The notes under the pieces: model-generated
The model's database searches: none
Told to the model about the DNA's origin: nothing
What the model saw: only the letters and a program-made list of their open reading frames with translations
DNA from: Mycocentrospora acerina
Lineage: Eukaryota > Ascomycota > Dothideomycetes > Pleosporales
Length of the DNA stretch: 64,000 bases
NCBI GenBank assembly: GCA_022701365.1
Contig: JAKUHH010000177.1
Span: 310,001-374,000 of the forward strand
Direction of reading: 5' to 3'
Position numbers and translations under genes: made by a program
Shown: piece after piece, positions 1 to 12,153 of the stretch
Position numbering within the stretch: the first letter of the stretch is position 1
How the letters are laid out: the number at the start of each line of letters is the position of its first letter

Positions 1-617
1 CTATGTAAAGGATGGCTTTGTATCTCACGTACGCAGGATTGATCACCACCCTCTTCTTCCACACTCGAGGTAGTCCCTGCTTTTCCTGCCACACAGAAGC
101 AATCAACTTGATCTTCGCCTACATTAGTCGACACACTTGATCTTCCTTGGGCTTTGTTGGCGGATCCATACCAACGGTACAACACACGCGCACTTGGTCC
201 TCGTCGTCCACTCATCCACATCGACCCACAGCTAGATAAACATTGCCCCTGATAACGATTTTGTAGCCTGTAACGGACCGCTGGCATTTCCCAGCGCATA
301 GAATCAAGGGTCCACCACCGTGCATTCTCTCCGCCTCTCAGGGACGGACGGTTGTAGCGGAAGATCAACATCGCACCTTCCTTTCACATCCGCTTGCGCA
401 CCAAAGACAATTATCCAAGACCAAGCATTCCACCCCTCTTCCTGCCGCAAGAATCTTATATCAATTCTGCCTTTCTCGCCCGGATCTGTGATAATTTCCT
501 CGCTACTCTTTCCTCGCCATCATACGGCAAAGAGTCGACATCAACACAACGGTTTCGTCTAACCGCACGGTCCGCTTTACAAGAGTCAAACCCGAGCCCC
601 ACGCAACCATACGTCAT
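1..617. other. Gene-free leader of the first gene
   Basis: No convincing coding region is visible; the open frames are short and overlap on both strands. The stretch is rich in C and CA/CT-type sequence, as is usual for fungal promoters and 5' untranslated leaders, and most of it probably belongs to the gene starting at 618. Confidence 0.5.
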
Positions 618-1256
618 ATGAAATCGACACCTACTTCGCCTTTGGTTGATTCGACTCATATCCATCTTCACCACAATCTCACTCCCAAAAACATGCCTTT
701 ACGCCCAGCTGATCGCACCATGCCCGCCGTGAGCTCACCTCTTTCACCCAGGACTGAGCCTTTGGCCATTCCCTCCCAAAGCCATCGTCGCCCAGCTCTC
801 AGTCCCCGTCACTCCACCAATGCCAGCCCTGCCAGCCATCTCAGGCTGCCCTCGCTGCCACGCTTCCATCCCGCAAACTTTGCATCCCCAAACTCCAGTG
901 CCGCAGCAACACCTGTCACGGGACCCAATAGCCCCCACAACCCAATGTCGCCTCGCCTCAACAACAATCGACAGTACGAAGTCCAGAGGCAAATGTATCA
1001 CTACCAGCAACAGCTCATTGCCAACACAAACCGGCAAGTCCGAGGCCCCGGCGCGAAGCCCACGAGCCCACGTCTGGAACCCATGGCCAGTCCTGGCGCT
1101 GTGACACCCCTCGAGCTCGAGGGTGCCGACAGCTACCTCACTGCCGGTCTTCGTTCCGGCGATGCAGCATCGCACGTTGAGATGTTGATCCGTGAGGAAG
1201 CTAAGCGTCGTGGAGAGTATGCCCACGGACGCACGACGTCTGTTGGACGCAGTTGA
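618..1256 (+). CDS. Small proline/serine-rich conserved fungal protein
   Basis: Single-exon frame of 212 residues. The first 120 residues are low complexity and Pro/Ser/Asn/Ala-rich with many S-P and S-P-R steps, which suggests a disordered protein with possible phosphorylation sites. A short ordered-looking part follows: a Gln/Tyr-rich helix (about residues 118-137) and a C-terminal segment containing GADSYLTAGLRSGD and HVEMLIREEAKRRGE. That C-terminal segment looks conserved, to my memory, in uncharacterised Pezizomycotina proteins. In-frame methionines at 690 and 720 are alternative starts. No function can be assigned and no signal peptide or membrane span is seen. Confidence 0.65.
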   Translation: MKSTPTSPLVDSTHIHLHHNLTPKNMPLRPADRTMPAVSSPLSPRTEPLAIPSQSHRRPALSPRHSTNASPASHLRLPSLPRFHPANFASPNSSAAATPVTGPNSPHNPMSPRLNNNRQYEVQRQMYHYQQQLIANTNRQVRGPGAKPTSPRLEPMASPGAVTPLELEGADSYLTAGLRSGDAASHVEMLIREEAKRRGEYAHGRTTSVGRS

Positions 1257-2083
1257 CTCACCGGCTCAGAACTCACCACCGCACCATGGAGAGCTACTGT
1301 CATATGAGACGTAGGGTCATGCGACAGTGTCGTCATCAACATTATCCTTCTCAAAATCCTTGTCACAACCAAACAATATCCCTTACTTCGGCGTTACGGT
1401 ATCCAGGAAACGGAGCATCATCGGCGTTATATATCAGCATACCCACCTTGAAATCAGATAGAACAGGCTTCTTGAAATCTGGCCGGAACAACCAGGCACC
1501 ACATCGCCATTCCCGCCTCTCCGTTGGTACTACCTCGACACACACCCATATCTCTCTCACGAGAACCACGCCTCAAACGACCAATCACTGGGGATGTTTT
1601 TGATTTATGAATTCCCTACCTTCGCTTCTCCATCAGCGATCACGTCCAAGTGCTGGAGTGTGGTCCTTTCAATCGCTTGCATCGATACCAAAAAATCAGA
1701 TGGTCTTGAACTTTTTCTTTTGTAGGCGCTTGTTGTATCCTCCCCCACTTCCCGTTGATAAATAGCATCGCATAGACTGGTGTTCCGCCACTCTGTTCAA
1801 TTGGCGTTGAGCGGAGAAAAAATCCAAAAGGATTTCTTTTTATCAATTCTACATGAGCATATTAAAACAAATGAAATCTGGAAAACACACTCTGCTTCCT
1901 TTGTCACCTTTGATGTCTGAACATTTAGTGCTGGGGATGGCCCATACTCTGACCCCCCCCCCCTCCCACCTCCCGTCTCCATTTCTCCACATCCTTCCCA
2001 ATCAGCACACTACAGCAAAGATACCACTCCTCTCCTCTCCTCTTATCTCTCTTCCCTGCACACAACAAAACACAACACCATAC

Positions 2084-2115
2084 AGCTCAGCTCAGCTCAG
2101 CTCAACTCAGCTCAG
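2084..2115. repeat. Pentamer tandem repeat (AGCTC)n
   Basis: About six copies of AGCTC with one variant unit (CTCAA). A T-rich homopolymer tract follows at about 2147-2166, and an A/T-run inverted pair lies at about 2216-2236. Confidence 0.8.
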
Positions 2116-2286
2116 ACCCCTGCCCTCAACACATCAAACTCAACCCTTTTTTTTCTTTTTTTTTCTCTCTCCAAATTTCCATGCCTATCTCGCGGCTCCC
2201 CGCAGTTCAACACGGAATTTTTTTGAGAAAAAAAAATAAACATGAAAATAAACAAAGGCTTGTTGATCTGCTATCCTTTGGATTGT

Positions 2287-2309
2287 GGGCGGGGGAGGGG
2301 GGAGGGGGG
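2287..2309 (+). other. G-quadruplex motif with single-base spacers
   Basis: Four G runs of 3, 5, 6 and 6 bases are separated by single C, A and A bases. This fits the standard intramolecular G-quadruplex pattern with very short loops. It lies about 1 kb downstream of the first gene and outside any coding region. Confidence 0.75.
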
Positions 2310-2947
2310 CTGGTTACGTTGTAGCATTGGGAAATGAATAGGCATGTGAAAATTGATGAATGTGTTGGGGATGGGTGGATGTATGGATCTATGTATCTAT
2401 GTATGTTTATATGGGTGACTTTTAAAAAAAAAACCCCTCCCCAAAAGTATACTTTGTATGCACGAGGGATTATAGTGTTTAATCCCGACATAAAAACGGA
2501 GACGATGTTGGTATGTCTTTTGAAATCTTGTGCATGCAGAAGGCAGGTGGAAGGGGATTATTTTTTCTAACAAAAGAACTATTTGTGCATGCTCATGGTG
2601 TGTATAACTATTTACATAATGTAATTATTTTAATTTTATTTTCTTTACCCATCTGTTTGGCTTTGAGTGGGGATGGGTATGTGTGGTGTGATGTCCATGA
2701 TGTGAGTGAACCCTGCGTTATTTGCACACACACCACTTCGGCAACCCCTCGCCGAACGAGCTCGTATTCAACGGTGGGCTCCCACGTGGTTTAGATGGTG
2801 TATGGCGCAGTTGATTTGGGGCTGAGGGAAAAAGAAAAACTGCTTTTTTGTCTGCCTACCATGGATGAATGGATGGGGTGACGCTGTTGCTTACGTACAA
2901 GTGCGTAGGTCCTACGTAGGAGGTCAGTCATAGAGACCCCCCTTTCC

Positions 2948-2970
2948 CTCTCTCTCTCTCTCTCTCTCTT
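2948..2970. repeat. TC dinucleotide microsatellite
   Basis: About eleven uninterrupted TC units in non-coding DNA. Confidence 0.85.
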
Positions 2971-5765
2971 CCTTTCCGACACCGCTCCTTCCGACACTAT
3001 CAGGTGCACTATAGCTACCTACCTGCGTAAACAATGTAAAGAAATTAGTCTGTGGGCTAATATGCTCTAGTCTGTTGGTGTACCCAGTCGTCGTGGGCGT
3101 GTCAGAAGAAACGGAGAACACAGCTAGATTGAGCACCGTGGATTGGATGACGGTGGGGCTTGTATGCTGTGTTCCCTTCCCTTGTTCTCTTGTTCACCGC
3201 CTAACATCCTTGCCTGTCCCCGGCCAACCAATCCGTCTGGGTTTGCTGCGGCATAGGTGGTTGGTGGTGATGATCTTCTCTTAACCATGTGCCAGAGGTC
3301 AGATGGTTGGGATTGGCATGTCTGAGATCCACGCCGATAATCCTCGGCGTCGCAGGCTCTTTTTTTCAACCGTTGATATGACGCGTTGGTTTTTTTCTTT
3401 TGATTCCTCGGAATCTAACCGGTGTGGGGATTCTGCGGAGAGGAGTAATCCCTGTGTGTTGGAGGGAGCCAATGACTCGCTGAGAGTGATGTGCGTTTTG
3501 GGTACGCTATGCAGGACGCCAAAGGAAGGACGTGCATAGTGGGAAACGGGGGACGGAGAAGCAAGCAGGTAAATTTCAAGTGGACGGGATATAGCATAGT
3601 GGGGAGTGGGAATGTGTTGTGTGACGTCATGGTGCTTAGTTCCTTTCAAAGAACCAACCCGACACATACACTTTTGATGTCAGTGAATTAAATTGGACAG
3701 GATGCGGTGGGCAGCGCACTCTGCAGTGCTTGCGGCGAAATTTCACATTCTAAGAATAATCATTTGTGGGAAGTCGCGTCTCACTAGCTTGCTTGTCGTT
3801 GCGAATCTTGATTTGTTTGAACACACTTGTTTTCCCTGCTTGTCACCCGCTTCTTGAACGGCCCGACATGACACTGGAAAGTTGGGACATGTAACTTTCC
3901 CATCTTGAAATGAAATACATCGGGATCGACGCTTGGACTGCTGAAGGACCGACTTGTTACGCTGATGTGAGTACGCCCCACGCGGCGCAGTGCTGTTGTC
4001 TTATGTGATGGTGAGATCTGCAGTTGCAACGGGAGGAGAATTTGCTCGTGATTGAGGTATGCCGAGAGTTGATGCGTAAGCTTTCATAGAGGAATCATAC
4101 ACATTTAGGGAATTTGAGAAGAAATCCATGGCGCTATATTCCTACATGTAAGAACAAGCAAAAGATTACCTATATGATGAGGTCATGCGTAGAAATCATC
4201 CTTACGTTAGATATGACTCAGTGAGATTTCAAAATTCACTAGAGATTATAGATCTACACTTGGGCGTGGATAATTTCGTATGTATAGGAGAAAGACATGG
4301 CCTCGAAGTCGTTCCTATGTGATGTACAAGTGATAGGGTAATTGCTTAACTGTTTCAAATACACTAAACCAGATGGGCAGATAGTGTTAAAAAAATTTGA
4401 TCCCTTGCAACTCATCATCGAAACCTTTCAAGTTACATCTTCAAGTGCTTTGCGATGCAAATATGGCATTAGTGCATGATCTTGAGTAGTAGTTACACAT
4501 GGAGGCAATGAGACACCTCCAAACTTCAGGTGGATACTTAAATTGACTTGGGAGTATATGGGGACGAATATACTCTTTTTAATAGAGGCATCCCAAGACA
4601 TGTGTGGAGACGTATTTTTCTGCAGAGGGTACCGTTTGGTCGTCTAGACCGGAAATGCTGGGCACTAAAATCTTCTACTTTTTCATTAATCAACATACAC
4701 TGTACCACTCAATCCCAAGTCTCTTGTCTGCTCACTTTCGATGCTGTACAAAGTTTTCCATTTCAATCACCTAATACTTACGAACAATCATCTCACGCAT
4801 CGATATGGTTTACTCTTCGGTTCTGCTTCGTATCTTGTCACAAAGACTTATGAGCGCAGAACAGAGTTAACCAATTTCTTCGTAAATGAACTCACAACCA
4901 ACATGTCCGGAAAAATACTGGCCCAGGAAAATCCTTCCCAATCTCCGTGATGAGACCGAGAAGAAAGCCTTTATTTGAGCAGATTGATAAAAAACTATTT
5001 CCTCTCAACTTACGGCATTCGTTGGTCATTCAGCTATTGGTCCTTGTGTGACGCTCGAAAATATTCTTCTCCGAGCTAAGTATCTAACCTGCTATAGTAG
5101 CCCCCACGAACTGTAAGATATTTGGCGCATGCGGATATATTTGAGAATAATCTTTGATTGTTTATAATTGTATTGTCTCAATCAACAGCTCTGACAAATT
5201 AGAAAGTTCATCTCAAGGTCTCGAAAAGTGGAGAATGGTTTATATTTTGGTGGGTAATCACAATATGTTCTCGGCAGGCATCTTCTGCCGCCAGAAAACT
5301 CCACCAAGTTATGCGCGTTACTGTACTGTACTGTACGAGCAAAGGCGGGTCAAGTATTTGGAGTTCGGACCGAACAAGGAAGTGACAGTGCGGAATTGAT
5401 GCTAGGCGAGCGGATAGCTGGGCTAGGAGTGCGGGTTGATGGTTAATGCGATTAGGCGAAAAACGGGTTCATGTTGTTGTTGTTGTTCTGGAAGGAGGTT
5501 ATGCATGCCCTGCCACTGAGGACTTCATTCGGTGTATGACAATCGATTTGGTTTGAGATTGTATGTGAATCAGCAATGTTTCAGTATTCCGATGATTGTT
5601 GTTTCGAAATGTTAGTGTCATTGCTTTCAATCAACGCGGAAATAGCGTTCCAGCTAGCTTACTCAGATCTCGATCGGAATATCTCAATCAAATTATCTCG
5701 ATCTTCGCCTTGCTATCGTTTCTATTTAATCATTGTACCATTCATTCACTACTGGTTATTATGCT

Positions 5766-7617
5766 ATGCCGCCTGCAGCATCGCGAAGCGGTCGTCGCAT
5801 TGCTTCGAAAGCCTGCGACAGCTGCCGGGATCGCAAGGTCCAATGCGTGTTCCCCACGGAGAAAACATCTTGTCGACGATGTCTAGAGGGTGATCTGGAA
5901 TGCACGTTTTTGAAAGAGAGAAAAGCTAGAGGCCCCCCAGCAAGGTATGTCTGAGTCATGGCCGGAACACGGTAAGGGATGACTAAGAACAAGCCAGGAA
6001 GATCACAGCTGCATTAAACCTTCCCATAGGAGATCTGTCAGTTGAGCACCTTTGCTCACATGGCGTCTTCCTTTCTATTATTGGCGACTTTCTCGACGTG
6101 GTGTACCCTCTTTTGCCACTTGTTCATCGACCAAGCTTTCGCGCAGCACTGTCGTCCAATGCACACACCACTGATCCCGCATTCTTTCGCCTCTGTATCT
6201 CCCTGTGCGCCGTCACAGTAGCCTCGATACCACGAAAATTCAATCAATATGGCGGGTCCAGATATTCAGATGTTGCTGCAATGGTCGATCGCGCATGCCA
6301 TCTCGTACTCCTGAGTCGCATAAACTCAGAGCCTACATGGCAAAGTCAACCATCCAGAAGCAACATTATAGTATCCATATTACTAGCTATGGCGAGCCAC
6401 TATGCTGGAAACCATAATCAGGGATGGGCCTACGCGAGCGAAGCTGTACAATTTTTCCGCTCACTCGAACTGTTTAGAAGGGCTGGATACGATAACTTAA
6501 GCACCCTGGACAAAGAAATGTGCAAGAGAGCTTTCTGGATTCTTTTGATCATCCAAATGTTCGTCAGTTCGGTGGTGCAGCTATTATTTTGCTTTTGTTG
6601 TACGTTTGGGGCAAAAGACTGACTGTAGATCTAGTCACGACCGCCTCTCATCTATTGTACCACATACCGGCCTCAGCTACGACCCCATCTTTACAGATTG
6701 GGAATATCTCGTGCCTTTAGAAGTGGACGATGAAGAGTTGGTAGATAATACTGATAACATTACTGGGCATGGCAACGACCGCAACAACGATCCTTGTCCT
6801 CGGCTTCCAGTCATCTCAGGCTTCGTCGCCTTGACCAGAGTATTTATCTGTGTGGTTAACATTTTATCCAATGGCTACCCAAGCTCGCCTTTGCGACCAT
6901 ACGCCATGTCTTCAGTACACACATCCAATTCCGCAGACCATCGATACCACCAACTACTAGCTACCTCCAATGCAACAGTGAGCTTGAGCTCGCTCATGCA
7001 TGTTATTCAAAACCTTCAAAGCGCTATTACAGACCTGCCCGACGAACTGAAACTCCCGGAGTTGGATCCTCGGCTGAGCTCACCAGACGCTTGCAGTGAA
7101 ACCTCACAACCCGTCACAAACCAATTCGACATCATGCGTGCGAATATACACATTACAAGCCTTTACCTTCAGAGCAACATCTTGGAGACATGCTACGGGG
7201 CTTTCATCTGTTCCTCTACAGATGATACCACCATGTCCACAACAAGCGACGTAGACTCCCGTCAAGGATCGCGGACACAACTATGGAAATTTCGAGAGAG
7301 TATCGCGCGAGAATTGCTCGAGGTATTGAAGTTTTGTTCTTCTATGATGCTAGAAGCTAATGGTGCATCGATGGTGAGTGTTTCTTGCTCAGTGCCCTTC
7401 GAAGGCTGACATTGTTAATTAGATCGTAAAGATCCGCGAAATTGCTGCAACACTTCTTGATGACCGCAACGAGTTAGAGGCTTCATCGGAGCTCGAGGAG
7501 CAATCAAGGCGATATGTTGCGCAATTTGCCGACATTTTGGCGAACCTCGACTACATTAGCCAGACGGCTATCACTCCGCCAGGCATTTCAACATCTCGAA
7601 ATACAGACAACATGTAA
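5766..7617 (+). CDS. Zn2Cys6 fungal transcription factor
   Basis: Four-exon model: 5766-5944, 5998-6558, 6635-7373, 7423-7617 (557 aa). The phases agree at every junction. The first intron is GTATGT...CCAG with a branch-like GACTAAG; the second donor (GTTCGT) is weak. Residues 17-46 hold the binuclear zinc cluster with spacing CX2CX6CX8CX2CX6C. The middle matches the fungal-specific transcription factor domain: VVYPLLPLVHRPSF near residue 95 and, spliced across intron 2, an IHDRLSSIV block. It should be a nuclear DNA-binding regulator; its targets are unknown. An upstream in-frame ATG at 5733 is possible. It is convergent with the HAD gene only 24 bp away. The short N-terminus and complete zinc ligands suggest it is functional. 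Confidence 0.85.
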
Positions 7618-7641
7618 TATTAGTAATGTCTGATCTATTCT

Positions 7642-8586
7642 TTATAGCTTAGCCTTGTCGTTCAGCAATTGGAGATTGGCCTCCTTTTCCAACTCCCTGA
7701 CCGCATCCTTTGTCTGCCCCAGTCTGACCTTGATTGTCCTTAAGCCTGACTTTTTTGCAAATTTCAGGTTAATACCGATATCATCTAAGAATAAAGTATC
7801 CTCTGCTTTGACTTCACCCATACCCTTTGCCCGAGCAATCTTGTCCATCTCTCTAACCGCTAGTTGATATGCGGCTGGATCTGGTTTTCTTAACCCTACA
7901 TGCGCTGAGCTGATGAAGATGTCGAAACAAGTCGTTATATCCGTCGAGTCGTTAGCATATGGGTTCGGCGCTGGCGGATGCCTCAAGTCCTTCGTGAATA
8001 ACACACCCTCGTCGTCGAGGATATCCGTAGGGAATGCAACAGTATTACTTAGCGCGCCCAGCACAAATTTCCCGCTCTCCATCAATTTTCTCAAAGCAGG
8101 ATACATGTACGGGTCTGGTGCGCGGCTGATGCGCATCATGCGCCAAAACAGCGTTTTGGCATTGATATTCGGTACCTGAGGAAGCTCCCCGCCATCTACC
8201 ACCTGTCCACCTCCCAAATCTCTTTCAGCAGCCATCTTGCGCAGGTATGCTTCCCAAACTTCAGGAGTTGAGAGCTGTGATTTGAAGGCAACAAACCAGT
8301 CGTCGTTGAGCTCGACGTCACCGCGTTCGATGAGTTGCCAGGCGCCTGTATCGTGTGGTCCAGCCTGGATCGCGTAGTTTATATAGCCGATCGGGATGTT
8401 GTTTTCGGTTTCGTAATCAAGAATAGCTTGGAAGGGGCTGATCACCTAATTGAAGGGTTCTTAGCTGCCGTGCGGTGTTGCATTTTTCATGCAGGTGAAG
8501 ATGTCTGCTTGAGAGGAAAGGTTTCTTACAACTACACCGCCGATATCGAAGAGGATAGCCTTTGGCGGTTTATGGGGTGAAGTCAT
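7642..8586 (-). CDS. HAD-superfamily hydrolase, epoxide-hydrolase N-domain-like
   Basis: Two exons on the minus strand: 8586-8530 and 8445-7642, giving 286 aa. The intron (GTAAGA...TTAG, 84 nt) falls inside HAD motif I, so the catalytic segment FDIGGVV is only seen after splicing. Motif I has Asp14. Motif II is SNT in the LGALSNTVAFP block, the motif III lysine is in RKPDP, and motif IV is LFLDDIG. This layout resembles the phosphatase-like domain found at the N-terminus of soluble epoxide hydrolases and ACAD10-type proteins. The likely activity is a phosphatase on a small organic phosphate; the substrate is unknown. No targeting signal is seen. Confidence 0.85.
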
Positions 8587-9715
8587 GATTTCTGCGTGGG
8601 ATTGGAATATGCGAGAGGTGCTACGAGGACTTCATGGTAGTAGTAGAGAGTCGCGCTGAGTTGATTACGAAAAGCTGGGGTACCTCGGCAACTAAGTCGC
8701 GCCTTATCGATTGCAGCATTCCGCGGTCAAGTTTCGGTTGTGTGCGAAGAACGTTGACATCGGACGACATCCAAACAAAGACATTCATTACACGTCAAAT
8801 TTGCCGCACAACATCTTGCACGACGATATAGTGATGGTTTTGGTCATTTGCTGGGTCACGAGCCTTTAAGAAGACTCAATGCGATTTCATCGTTAGGACG
8901 CCATAGCGACTGACAGCAGAAACCCACTAACATGACGATGAGAAGTAAGAGATCTTGATTCTGCTGTGTTAAGGGGGAGGATTCTTCAAATATTTCAATT
9001 CAATTCACCAAATCCTTAGCATTGCACCTTCCCTTCCAAGTCCGCATCAAGCAATCACTCACTCACCACTCCTTCTTCACTGATCTACCAGTAGTAGTAT
9101 CCCTTAATCCAGCACCACTATCTCTGCAAATATCACCCATCACTGCTTGCCCCGTTCTTGAAGAGCATGGCGAACTGAACAGAGCCAGAGGTTCTCTCTG
9201 CTTTTTTGATTCCTTGCTTGATCGTGGACTTATTTCGCGTATGTAGTGAGAGGTATATCTCGCAGTCGCTTATTTTATCTGGAAAATCTACAGTAGAGTT
9301 CACAAGAATATTAGATACTGTAGATTTAATGGTGAAGTAGACGTTACCCGCATCTCTTGTTCCTATAATTGTATTTGTACCTCATCATGACTTTAAAGAT
9401 TCATGTCTTATCCAGCGTGATACCTTTTGAAGCAAAAGTTATTTACTTTCGGATCTTACACTCCGAATTTAAACTCTGCAGCCTGCTCAGTGATACGTAG
9501 GACTGAGATACGTAAGCCTAATAGAATTGAAGGCCTCGAGAAGATGAGAAGCTAGAGAGAAGAAGTCCTTTCTAATATTTTGCAGCAACGAATAGGAGTT
9601 GTAACTGTATCATTATTTCACATTGAACATGAAGCTGGTAGAGAAAATCAATCTACGATACAGGCCCTTAACTCTCAATACGCAATCTTTGTGATTCTTG
9701 TGATTACCTTATGGA
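8587..9715. other. Intergenic region, no gene seen
   Basis: Only short overlapping frames are present. The left part should hold the promoter of the minus-strand HAD gene. The right part is AT-rich and lies downstream of the hemerythrin-like gene. Confidence 0.5.
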
Positions 9716-10684
9716 TCACTTATCTAGCGGCTGCGCATACAACTCTCTTGGCTTTCCAGAAGCATCACAGCTAGCGAATTTCCACCACCCCCAGTGCACA
9801 CTTCCCGCCACGTTCACCAATCCCCACCGTACCGGGGCAGGCATAGGGGGCCAATTTGCCCATATACCCTCCTCATACGTCGTGTCGAGATTCATTAAGA
9901 AAAACGGCACGACATCAAAAGTACCAGCCTTCGTGACTGTCTTCTTACCCCAGGTCTTAAATGTAAGCGCCGCCTGCTCGGCCTGGGGCGAGTTTGGCGT
10001 GGGAGCAGTAGGAATTGTTGAGAAGGAAGCGATAGTTTGAATCTCGTGGTGAAAGTGGTGGCAGAAAGCTTCTTGGAATGAAGACATTATTTGAATGAGC
10101 TTGGTTCCATTGAAGGCATAGGGCGTTGGTAAATCTCGCAAGTATGTTTCAAAGCTCGCAAGTCCGGTCAAGAAGGACTCTAGAGGGTTTTTAGACGTAT
10201 ATATATAGGTGATTCGTGTAACCTACCGTGCTCTTTGTGCGTTTCTTCCCAGATCGACTGAGTACCGAGGACCTCCTCGACTTTAGGGAACAGCTCTGCT
10301 TCTTCGTCATCGTGATGACTTTTAACGAATGTGTACCAGGTCATCGCATAACCGACAAATGCCGACTTGTCTTCATCCTTTACATTTGGGGCTTGTATAA
10401 ATATGGAATTGTAGCCGCGAAGGATTGCGTTATGGATGTGTGCCATATGTGAAGCACCCGTGGTGAAGACATCATTCTGTTTAGTTTAGCATTTACACTT
10501 TCTCGGAGTTTTAATCAAGTACTTTTTTGACGGTATATTGTGTTGTTATAATTAATGGACAAGGCCCATCAGCCCAAAGTTTGCTTGTGATACCTGTCGT
10601 CATGGTCGATGGAGAGCGAAAGAATAGGACTGCAATAATAATGGCTTGCAGAGCACAAAGGAAGGCAAACTTTACTCCGGGCAT
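9716..10684 (-). CDS. Membrane-anchored hemerythrin-like (HHE) protein
   Basis: Three exons: 10684-10523, 10476-10227, 10179-9716, giving 291 aa. Introns are 46 and 47 nt with matching phases. Residues 4-21 form a hydrophobic signal-anchor (LCALQAIIIAVLFF). The HHE four-helix iron-binding motif follows: H64 and H67 in SHMAHIHN, HHDDEEAELFP at 108-118, H134 and H137, and a His cluster in CHHFHHEI. These are the positions used by hemerythrin-type di-iron sites. The C-terminal 90 residues are Trp/Pro-rich (GIWANWPPMPAPVRWG), as in fungal hemerythrin-like proteins of unknown function. An iron- or oxygen-related role is inferred only from the fold. A start at an internal ATG (10446) would lose helix 1 and is unlikely. 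Confidence 0.8.
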
Positions 10685-12153
10685 ATTGGAGATTAACAAA
10701 TAGGTGAAGCCCTATTTATAAGTTGTGCAGGTGAGCAGTGAGAGTATGTTGAGTCTTGTCGCCGAATAGTCTTACGATCACACCACCACGCGTCATCTCC
10801 TCAAATGGCAATCAAACATCATAAGTCTTTCACTTTCTTCGCCGACATAATGAATTTTTTGATCTATTAGTCGACTCTCAAAGAGAGAAAAATACCGGTT
10901 TTATTCAGAACATTCAAAAAGTTTAGTATATGGAATTACATTCCAACTTTTAGTCCACCAAACAGTTTCGATTTGTTTCTATCTCATTGCTAAGATAAAT
11001 TAACGTTGATAATGCTATCAATATCCATAGTATTCCCTGTAGTTACACGCAATACCTCAGATGAGAATATATGCTCAATCAAGAAGAACCCAGCATGGTA
11101 GGATTGTGAGTAAGGCCAATGACCAGTCCTTCCAAGAAAAAGTCCCTGATTATATTTTAATCAACCGAAATAACCTCTTATTTTGTGTTAGTAAGATTAC
11201 TAACTTGTGAATAAAATTTCATGGTAGTCATTCTGGGGGACCAAAGTTCAATTTTTTCTTATCAGCAATACACGCTACTAAAAAAATGGGAGATGACTCT
11301 TCACAAGACGTACATCCATTTCCCGAACTCAGCTGCATTCTGGTACTCTGGCATCATAACCTTGGTATAGTAGCGGATAGTCACCTACATGTCATCGTAC
11401 GATATTCCCGCCTTCATCGGATTGGTCGAATTATGGGTGTAAGCTAAATCAGGTACTGTAAGCATAGAGAAAAATCAAAAGATACTTGATGTGAGCGTGA
11501 ATAGGTAAACTGAACTAGACGGAGCATGTTCCATCCACTCTTCATGACCTTCAGAGCTATCTTCTGATTACCTTTTGTCACAACCAAAAACCAATTGATC
11601 TCTAGCTGTAATGCTAGTAGACTGATGTACTCCTACGCAACACCTATAGTTTGCTTCTTCAAAATCTCAACTAGGTAACGTTTTCTGCTACATGTACATA
11701 AATTTCAATACCTAGATCTACTCATACAAAGATTTGTGGTTTCCAGTGTTTGACTGAGACATGTATAACCTATTACAATACCGATAGTCACAGCCAAAAA
11801 TGGAGTACTTCTGCTGGTGAAGCCAGCAATTCATGTCAAGTCTACAAGAATAGCCACTCAAAATATATGGATACCATTACAGTGCTTCACTGTCGAATTA
11901 TTGAGATCGTTTCGTATTTGATATTTTACGCCATACGTAGAATAGTTTTCTGCATTATTCGAGTGATCTCATTTTCTCTGCCGGTTGAATTTGACGGCAT
12001 TAAGAGCATAAATACAATTTCGTAATTTTTCCTGGACTTTTCGACGTTCCGAACGAAATGTGAAAGGGTCGACAAATTCGTCTGAAAAAGCGACGTGAGT
12101 CAAATTAATCTATGTTATAAGTTATTTTTCTCATTCATTAAACATCGATCACA
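10685..12153. other. AT-rich intergenic DNA, possible decayed transposon
   Basis: No intact gene is seen. The stretch is AT-rich by eye. On the minus strand near 11280-11720 a stop-interrupted frame reads like protein in places (for example LAYTHNSTNP), which weakly recalls retroelement integrase sequence, but I cannot confirm it. Confidence 0.35.

Larger units (their letters stand above)
1257..5765. other. 4.5 kb intergenic region with simple repeats and an AT-rich block
   Basis: No gene is recognised on either strand. It contains pentamer repeats (2084-2115), homopolymer runs, a G-quadruplex motif (2287-2309), a TC dinucleotide run (2948-2970), a 12-bp palindrome (2910-2921) and, from about 4030 to 5320, AT-rich DNA with only short frames. 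A TGT run lies near 5473-5487. The last 300 bp should hold the promoter of the regulator gene starting at 5766. Confidence 0.5.
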
